A stretch of 37,765 nt of DNA, taken from an uncultured Oscillospiraceae bacterium (GTDB lineage Bacteria; Bacillota; Clostridia; Oscillospirales; Ruminococcaceae). Of the stretch, positions 31,914 to 37,765 are shown piece by piece. A program made the translations under genes and the position numbers. Position 1 is the stretch's first letter, and every line of letters starts with the position of its first letter. Below the pieces are notes generated by a model. That model was not told the origin of the DNA. It searched no databases and saw only the letters and a list, made by a program, of their open reading frames with translations. The DNA lies in NCBI GenBank assembly GCA_900539695.1, contig UQDG01000023.1, positions 1 to 37,765 of the forward strand, written 5' to 3'.

Positions 31914-31942
31914 ATTTTAATAACATGCCGCGATTTTTTCAA
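31914..31942 (-). promoter_or_regulatory. Predicted promoter for hcp leader RNA
   Basis: TTGAAA (31937-31942), a 17-base spacer and TAAAAT (31914-31919) on the minus strand. Transcription would begin near 31907, giving a roughly 240-base leader before hcp. The surrounding 31780-32075 is AT-rich with no credible protein-coding frame. Confidence 0.45.
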
Positions 31943-32078
31943 GGTTTGTATCGACTTTTGTCGCGCTGTGTCGACCGTTTTCTACATACTTTGCAAAGGA
32001 AATTTTTACGAAAATGTTTGTATTTTTTCTCGTACAACAGATTTTGTGAAATTGTCAGGATTTTTGGGGCACAACAAA

Positions 32079-32116
32079 ACGCCCCCGCAGCCGGTAAGTT
32101 CCGGCCGCAGGAGCGC
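32079..32116 (-). terminator. Terminator of the truncated sensor gene
   Basis: A continuous 16-pair stem (with four G-U pairs) around a six-base loop, followed on the minus strand by TTTTGTTGTG. It lies 30 bases after the stop codon at 32146. Confidence 0.75.
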
Positions 32117-32145
32117 TGTGGGGCATGGTTCAATTTTCCATGGCT

Positions 32146-32865
32146 TTATACAGTTGTCGAATGTTGGGTAAACTTGGCGATGGTCGCCTTGACCAGCGGC
32201 ATATTCAGCGGCTTAGCCAGGTAGACGTTCATGCCCGCATCCAGGCATTTGCGGGCATCCTCGGCAAAGGCGTTAGCCGTCAGGGCCAGGATGGGCACAG
32301 TCTCGACATCGGGGCGGTCCAATGCACGGATGATGCGAGCAGTGGTCAAGCCGTCCACGTTGGGCATCATCACGTCCATCAGGATGGCATCGTACTCGCC
32401 GGGGGCGGATTGCTCAAACAGGTCGATGGCCTGCCGGCCGCTGTCTTTGGCCAGGGTGGTGTTTTTGCCGCGCTCCTCGTCATGGATAAGGTCGAGGCCG
32501 ACGGCCTGCTCGTTGTTAGCCAGCGGATAGACCTGCTCGACCACACCGTCGGGGGCTAGCTCAATGGCCTGGATGATGCCGTCGCTGTTCAACATGTAGC
32601 GGTAGAGGTCGTCGTAGCTGGATTCGTCTATATCAACGCCGGACTCGATGATATTTTTGAGCAGGTCCGAACGGGAAAGGTAGCGGTTGAGCTGCGCCTC
32701 AATGCGGCGGGCGGTGGCTTCGGCCGTATAGGTAGCGGCGAGCTGCTCCTCGTTTTTATAATGCCGGATCTGCAGATGGACGATGCTGTTGAGCACCAGG
32801 AACGCCGCCAGGCACAGCAGCACCGCCAGCACGCGGACCTGTTGGATCGTGCGTTTATATTTCAT
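32146..32865 (-). pseudogene. Internally deleted hybrid sensor kinase: partial CHASE domain fused to half a receiver domain
   Basis: This open frame of 239 residues begins like a membrane sensor: a span at about 9-30, then a CHASE sensor domain with ELAPDGVVEQVYPLANNEQAVGLDL (split at 102-126). At about residues 139-146 the text switches abruptly to the middle of a receiver domain: GRQAIDLFEQS, phospho-acceptor D164 in ILMDVMMPNVDG, then ALTANAF and K218 in LAKPL. Missing are the end of CHASE, the second membrane span, the histidine kinase and ATPase domains, and the first third of the receiver with its acidic pair. The frame is intact across the join. The start at 32865 has AAAGGA upstream; in-frame ATGs at 32913 and 32898 lack one. 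I expect no phosphotransfer function. Confidence 0.8.
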
Positions 32866-32998
32866 AACTGCTTTCCTTTGCGCAGAAACCGCAGGCATTT
32901 TATGCCGTAACAATATCTGGCACTATTATATACGCGGCGGCGGGGGATCGTCAATTTTTGTCGAAAGGCAATTTTCCCATGTAGGCCCATACATGAAA

Positions 32999-33040
32999 CA
33001 GCGTCCCCAGCGCTGCACATGGCAGTCATCGGGGACGCTG
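32999..33040. terminator. Terminator of the alpha-glucoside operon
   Basis: CAGCGTCCCC pairs with GGGGACGCTG around a 22-base loop, which holds a smaller hairpin. A T run follows on both strands (TTTT on plus, TTT on minus). It lies 28 bases after the GH4 stop codon. Confidence 0.75.
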
Positions 33041-33067
33041 TTTTGCGTTTTCCCTTATGGGAATTAT

Positions 33068-34414
<1,347 letters not shown>

Positions 34415-34439
34415 TCATTCCTGTTCTGTAAATTTATTC

Positions 34440-36041
34440 TTATTTGGAAAGTTCTTCATCAACCGCTCTGCGTACGGCGTTGATCTTCAGGCCGTAGATG
34501 ACCTGCACGATTTGGCCTTTGATCATGACACCCGAAGCGCCGGTCTGGTTTTTCAGTGTTGCCTGGTCTATTTTGGTGTTGTCTTTAACTTTCAGGCGCA
34601 GGCGGGTGAAGCAGTTATCCACTTCCAGCAGGTTGTCCTTGCCGCCGAGCGCGGCTACGATGGTAGCAGCGTCGATTTTGCCAGACGGAGCAGCGGCGTT
34701 TGCATGGGCCTGCTTTTCTTTAGCCTGCTTTTCCTTGTACTCTTTCTTGCTGTACAGCTTCATCTCTCCACCTTCATCCTCACGGCCGAGAGTATGCAGG
34801 TTCAGCTTGGTGATGAGGAAGTAGAACACCACATAGTAGACCACGAACATGATGACGCCAGCCAGCAGGAAGGCAAGCCAATGGGTTTTGTTGATACCGG
34901 CAGGAACATTATAAAGAATGAAGTCAATAATGCCATTGTAAGCAATGGTGCGAGCGCCCAGCAGGTTTGCCAATACCAGGCCAGCGCCACTGAGGATAGC
35001 ATGGACCACGTACAGGACCGGTGCCACAAAAAGGAAGGAGAATTCGATAGGCTCGGTGATACCGGCAATGCAGGAAGTCAGCACAACGGGCACCAGGATG
35101 GATTTAACACGCTGTTTGTTTTCGGGGCGAGCCGCCTGATACATAGCCAGAGCAGCGCCGGTCAGGCCGAAGATCTTGGTAACGCCGCGGCACTCGAAGA
35201 TCGCAGCAGTAGAAAGGGTAGCCACATTGGGGCTAGCCAGTTCGGCCAGGGTAATGTTGCGGGCACCCTCGACCAAGACGCCATCGATCATAGCACTGCC
35301 GCCCAGCGAGGTGTAGAGGATCATCGGGTTCAGGACGTTGTGCAGACCAACGGGGATCAGCAGCCGTTCCGAAGCACCAAAGAGGAAGTAGCCCAAGTTA
35401 CCGGATTCACCAATGATCGTGCCGAACTTGGAGATCACGCTCTGGATTGGCGGCCAAACATGGGTGCAGACGACCGCAAGAAGGATGGTAACCGGAATCA
35501 TGACGATGAACACGAAACGTGCACTACCGTAGATCTGGAACGCACCCTTGAATTCGGTGTTGATAAAGCGGTTGTGCATCGCGGCCACCACAAGGCCCAG
35601 GATAATACCCAGGAAGGCACCCATTTCCAGCACCTGCACGCCCAGAATAATGGACTGACCTGTACCGCGCAGTGCATCCGCCGGGGCCAGCAGGCCGCGC
35701 AGATTCATGTACTTGTTCATCGCGTTCAGGAACACAACGTAGGTCAACACACTGATGAACGCGGCATCCGACTTTTTCTCTTTCGCCAGGCCAATCGAAA
35801 CGCCAACTGCGAAGATCAGACCCAGATTGCTCAAAATTGGCTGCATGCAGCCGGATAAGATTGTGCCAAACCCGATCGTTACCGGGTTATTCAAGAAGGG
35901 GACGTCTTGGATCAGACTTGCGTTCGTGAATAGATTGGCGACCGCGATCAGCAGACCCACGATCGGCAGGATCAGCACTGGCATGAACATTGCGCGGGCA
36001 AAATTTTGCATGGATGACATTGCCCTGTCTTTAAATTTCAT
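34440..36041 (-). CDS. PTS alpha-glucoside-specific EIICB component (GlvC/MalP type)
   Basis: This 533-residue permease of the phosphotransferase system takes up and phosphorylates maltose or related alpha-glucosides. The EIIC membrane domain fills about residues 1-430. A short linker precedes the EIIB domain (about 455-533), whose phosphorylated residue is C477 in VDNCFTRLRL. There is no EIIA domain, so a glucose-type EIIA encoded elsewhere is presumably used. The frame runs upstream to 36104, but the ATG at 36041 follows CAGGAGG at good spacing and begins the usual MKFKDRAMSSMQNFARAMF text. It is followed by the GH4 gene that cleaves its product, and preceded by an RpiR-type regulator gene. 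Confidence 0.95.
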   Translation of the reverse strand: MKFKDRAMSSMQNFARAMFMPVLILPIVGLLIAVANLFTNASLIQDVPFLNNPVTIGFGTILSGCMQPILSNLGLIFAVGVSIGLAKEKKSDAAFISVLTYVVFLNAMNKYMNLRGLLAPADALRGTGQSIILGVQVLEMGAFLGIILGLVVAAMHNRFINTEFKGAFQIYGSARFVFIVMIPVTILLAVVCTHVWPPIQSVISKFGTIIGESGNLGYFLFGASERLLIPVGLHNVLNPMILYTSLGGSAMIDGVLVEGARNITLAELASPNVATLSTAAIFECRGVTKIFGLTGAALAMYQAARPENKQRVKSILVPVVLTSCIAGITEPIEFSFLFVAPVLYVVHAILSGAGLVLANLLGARTIAYNGIIDFILYNVPAGINKTHWLAFLLAGVIMFVVYYVVFYFLITKLNLHTLGREDEGGEMKLYSKKEYKEKQAKEKQAHANAAAPSGKIDAATIVAALGGKDNLLEVDNCFTRLRLKVKDNTKIDQATLKNQTGASGVMIKGQIVQVIYGLKINAVRRAVDEELSK

Positions 36042-36176
36042 CTCGTTTTCCTCCTGTTTTTTACATGTCTCTTTGCGTAACAGGCAGTGGACTGTTTTTT
36101 GCAAAGAGGGATATAAAATTCTCCATTTTATTTCTTCCTAGCCACGGAAGATTCGCACGTGCCTTTGACGATTCTT

Positions 36177-36205
36177 ATTTTAGCACAGCGTTTTGCGTTT
36201 GTACA
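36177..36205 (-). promoter_or_regulatory. Promoter of the PTS-GH4 operon
   Basis: TGTACA (36200-36205), a 17-base spacer and TAAAAT (36177-36182) with an upstream TGC on the minus strand. The leader to the ATG is about 130 bases. Confidence 0.55.
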
Positions 36206-36223
36206 TATTCCACAGTTAAAAAG

Positions 36224-36253
36224 AAAAATGTTACTGAAAACAGTAACATTTTT
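36224..36253 (-). terminator. Perfect hairpin between the regulator gene and the PTS operon; terminator and/or operator
   Basis: Thirteen-base exact arms AAAAATGTTACTG/CAGTAACATTTTT around a four-base loop, followed on the minus strand by CTTTTT. It lies 60 bases after the regulator's stop codon, so terminator function is likely. It also sits just upstream of the PTS -35 box, where a symmetrical GTTACTG site could bind a dimeric regulator. Confidence 0.65.
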
Positions 36254-36313
36254 ACAATAGTCTATCCGGTTTTGATTTTTTTAGTTGTGACTATCCCTCT
36301 TTTTTAGCATCGC

Positions 36314-37126
36314 CTATTTTTTGTTTTTCTTCGTTTTTTCGTTCTTTTTTATGCGCTGCATTTCTAAAATGACCTGTTCCATTTTTAAAAGGATGCCAGC
36401 AAAGAAAAAACACGGCTTCAGGTTGCGGTCATCATTAAGATCTTCATCCTCCATCTTGATGAGGATGTCGCTCGCTTTTGCCAATGTACTTTTGGCGTTT
36501 CCCGTAAAAGCTGCAATACGGATATTACCCGCCTGGGCACGACGCACACGCTCCACGATTTTAGGCGTTTCGCCCGATTTGGAAACGGCGATAAACAAGT
36601 TAATAGAGGCAAGATTATTTTCAAAAATCCCGCTGCTCTCCTCCGCCCCGGAGAAAATGCAGGTCACGCCTTGCACCAACAGTTTTTTGCAGAAATAGTC
36701 CGCCGGGAAACTGGAAAATCCCATGCCGCAGATATACACAATGCCTTTGCACTGGCACAACGTTTCGGCCAAAGATGTAAGCTGCGCATAGTCGTTCTCG
36801 CTCTCCCGCATATTCTCGGTAAAGCGTTCCAGGAACGGAACTGCCTCCCACTGTTCCTGGCGGCCGTTTTCCGCTTCCTTCATCAGCGCATAGTACATAT
36901 CGGTAAAGCCCTGATAGCCAAGTTTTTTTGCCAGGCGGATGATCGTAGTGGTGGAAGTAAAGTTGCGAGCTGCCATTTCGCGGATGCCAACCTTTTTACC
37001 CTGGTGGATCTGCGCTTCAATATCTGCAAGGATGGTGCCCTCCAACGCCGTCAATGAGCCATTTTTGATTGCTTTCGTAACGTCAGCCACAAAAGGTTCC
37101 CCCTCTCTGTTTTCTTTTTCAAACAC
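36314..37126 (-). CDS. RpiR/MurR-family transcriptional regulator with SIS domain
   Basis: This 270-residue DNA-binding regulator has an N-terminal helix-turn-helix (about 15-80, with MAARNFTSTTTIIRLAKKLGYQGFTDMYYAL). A C-terminal SIS sugar-phosphate-binding domain follows (about 120-245, with IVYICGMGFSSFPADYF and FIAVSKSGETPKIVE). RpiR proteins sense phosphosugars, so the PTS product (a 6-phospho-alpha-glucoside) is the likely effector. The start is GTG at 37126, with AAAGGA upstream; the next residues are FEKENREGE. It is placed directly before the PTS-GH4 operon, as in Bacillus glv. Its tail is rich in Lys and Asn. Confidence 0.93.
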   Translation of the reverse strand: MFEKENREGEPFVADVTKAIKNGSLTALEGTILADIEAQIHQGKKVGIREMAARNFTSTTTIIRLAKKLGYQGFTDMYYALMKEAENGRQEQWEAVPFLERFTENMRESENDYAQLTSLAETLCQCKGIVYICGMGFSSFPADYFCKKLLVQGVTCIFSGAEESSGIFENNLASINLFIAVSKSGETPKIVERVRRAQAGNIRIAAFTGNAKSTLAKASDILIKMEDEDLNDDRNLKPCFFFAGILLKMEQVILEMQRIKKNEKTKKNKK

Positions 37127-37140
37127 TGGTGCTTTCCTTT

Positions 37141-37169
37141 ATTATAGTAAGCGCGCCTGAACTTTGCAA
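37141..37169 (-). promoter_or_regulatory. Promoter of the RpiR-family gene
   Basis: TTGCAA (37164-37169), a 17-base spacer and TATAAT (37141-37146) on the minus strand; the GTG start lies 14 bases beyond the -10 box, so the leader is very short. Confidence 0.7.
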
Positions 37170-37200
37170 GCATCCGCTGCGCAGCAAGATAACAACTACA

Positions 37201-37232
37201 AAAAGCCGGGCGCGGCGGGGCGCTCGGCTTTC
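37201..37232 (-). terminator. Terminator of the peptide deformylase gene
   Basis: AAAGCCGAGCGC pairs with GCGCCCGGCTTT (one mismatch) around a short loop, and the minus strand then reads TTTTTG. It is 15 bases beyond the deformylase stop codon. Confidence 0.8.
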
Positions 37233-37246
37233 TGGGTAGATGTAGT

Positions 37247-37657
37247 TTAGATGATGATACCGTTACAATGGTCGACTTCGTGCTGGATGATCTGGGCGGT
37301 CCAGCCGGTGAAGTTTTTGATGTGAGTGTGCATTTCGCGGTCCTGCCACTGCACCTTGATGGTTTTGTGGCGCTTGGTCTTGCGTTGGCCCTGCAGGGAG
37401 AGGCAGCCTTCCTCGGTAAGATAGAGGCCCTTGCGGTAGACGATCTCGGGGTTGAACATCTCCCTCAGGGTGCCCTCGTCATCAAACACGATGATAGCTT
37501 TGTTGACGCCGATCATGTTGGCAGCCATGCCTACGCAGCCATCGGCGTGGGCACGCAGGGTGTCCAGCAGGTCGTCCGCCGTGGGGATGTCATCAGCCGT
37601 GGCGGGCTGGGCTTTTTGGGCCAGGAATACCGTATCTTTCATCAGTTCGCGTACCAT
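37247..37657 (-). CDS. def: Peptide deformylase, short divergent form
   Basis: This 136-residue metalloenzyme removes the formyl group from nascent protein N-termini. Motif 2 is EGCLS (83-87), with C85 as a metal ligand; motif 3 is QHEVDH (125-130), with H126 and H130 as ligands and E127 catalytic. Motif 1, normally GxGxAAxQ, reads CVGMAANM (41-48), so the conserved Gln is Met and the first Gly is Cys. The protein is also shorter at the C-terminus than typical bacterial deformylases, ending three residues after the HEVDHCNG block. The ATG follows AAAGGAG. It is separate from the alpha-glucoside genes. It may be a second, specialised deformylase rather than the housekeeping copy. Confidence 0.9.
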   Translation of the reverse strand: MVRELMKDTVFLAQKAQPATADDIPTADDLLDTLRAHADGCVGMAANMIGVNKAIIVFDDEGTLREMFNPEIVYRKGLYLTEEGCLSLQGQRKTKRHKTIKVQWQDREMHTHIKNFTGWTAQIIQHEVDHCNGIII

Positions 37658-37674
37658 GGGGTTCTCCTTTGCCT

Positions 37675-37680
37675 ATTATA
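37675..37680 (-). promoter_or_regulatory. -10 box of def
   Basis: TATAAT on the minus strand, 17 bases upstream of the ATG and just before AAAGGAG. The -35 match is poor. Confidence 0.5.
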
Positions 37681-37765
37681 TAAGGGCAACACCGCACAAT
37701 TCCCGCCTTGCGGCTTAAGCACCGCTCCGGCAGCTGCGGCACGGCATCTGCGTTGCCAAAATGCT
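37681..37765. other. Window end: GC-rich, possibly repeat-derived sequence, no gene seen
   Basis: The stretch beginning AGGGCAACACCGCACAATT has the look of a dispersed intergenic repeat, and CCGCTCCGGCAGCTGCGG inside can fold. It is cut by the window edge, so this cannot be tested here. Confidence 0.25.

Noticed and set aside
31724..32224. Plus-strand frame of 166 codons in the hcp upstream gap
   Set aside because: It has no ribosome binding site, a Phe/Arg/Cys-rich translation expected from AT-rich non-coding DNA, and runs through two terminators and into the opposite-strand gene.
32866..33067. Small gene between the truncated sensor and the GH4 terminator
   Set aside because: No frame with a ribosome binding site is present; the region holds only the sensor's upstream sequence and the terminator at 32999-33040.

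Overview
The window looks like chromosomal DNA of a GC-rich gut Clostridium of the Faecalibacterium/Gemmiger/Subdoligranulum type (Oscillospiraceae). This is inferred from the Gram-positive carbohydrate genes (YesM/YesN regulators, GlvA/GlvC/RpiR alpha-glucoside genes, class I Hcp), AGGAGG-type ribosome binding sites, many hairpin terminators, and small palindromic repeats in the gaps. No 16S gene or other species marker is present.

Positions 1-17690 form a divergent glycan-utilisation locus. Leftward run a lipoprotein solute-binding protein and two permeases of a sugar ABC importer, then four cytoplasmic carbohydrate enzymes: a GH88 unsaturated uronyl hydrolase, a DUF2264 protein, a GH2 beta-glucuronidase and a LacZ-type GH2 beta-galactosidase. 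Rightward run a YesM-type sensor kinase, a YesN-type AraC response regulator, a heparinase II/III-like protein, a small P-loop kinase and a discoidin-like protein. An IS3-like end lies at the left border.

Positions 17775-27134 hold one giant leftward gene (3,119 aa). Its product is secreted and probably sortase-anchored. It carries a GH59 (galactocerebrosidase-like) domain and a GH43 domain of the exo-beta-1,3-galactanase type, each preceded by the same pair of accessory modules. The giant gene and the ABC operon share the 12-base motif TCTGCACTTTTT at exactly the same distance (42 bases) from their predicted -10 boxes, which suggests joint control by the kinase/regulator pair. My reading is a single system: the surface enzyme trims a galactan-backbone glycan, the ABC importer takes up uronate-capped galacto-oligosaccharides, and the cytoplasmic enzymes strip uronic acid and galactose. 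Type II arabinogalactan is the best-fitting substrate, but this is inference.

Positions 27135-32145 hold a C-terminal remnant of a GH1 glycosidase, a flotillin-like SPFH protein, and a roughly 900-base gap with nested inverted repeats, palindromic repeats and a strong promoter covered by an operator-like palindrome but with no convincing gene. Then comes hydroxylamine reductase (hcp), whose long leader contains an intrinsic terminator. Next is a sensor kinase that has lost its middle in frame, fusing a partial CHASE domain to half a receiver domain.

Positions 33068-37765 hold an alpha-glucoside phosphotransferase module (GH4 6-phospho-alpha-glucosidase, PTS EIICB, RpiR regulator) and a divergent short peptide deformylase.
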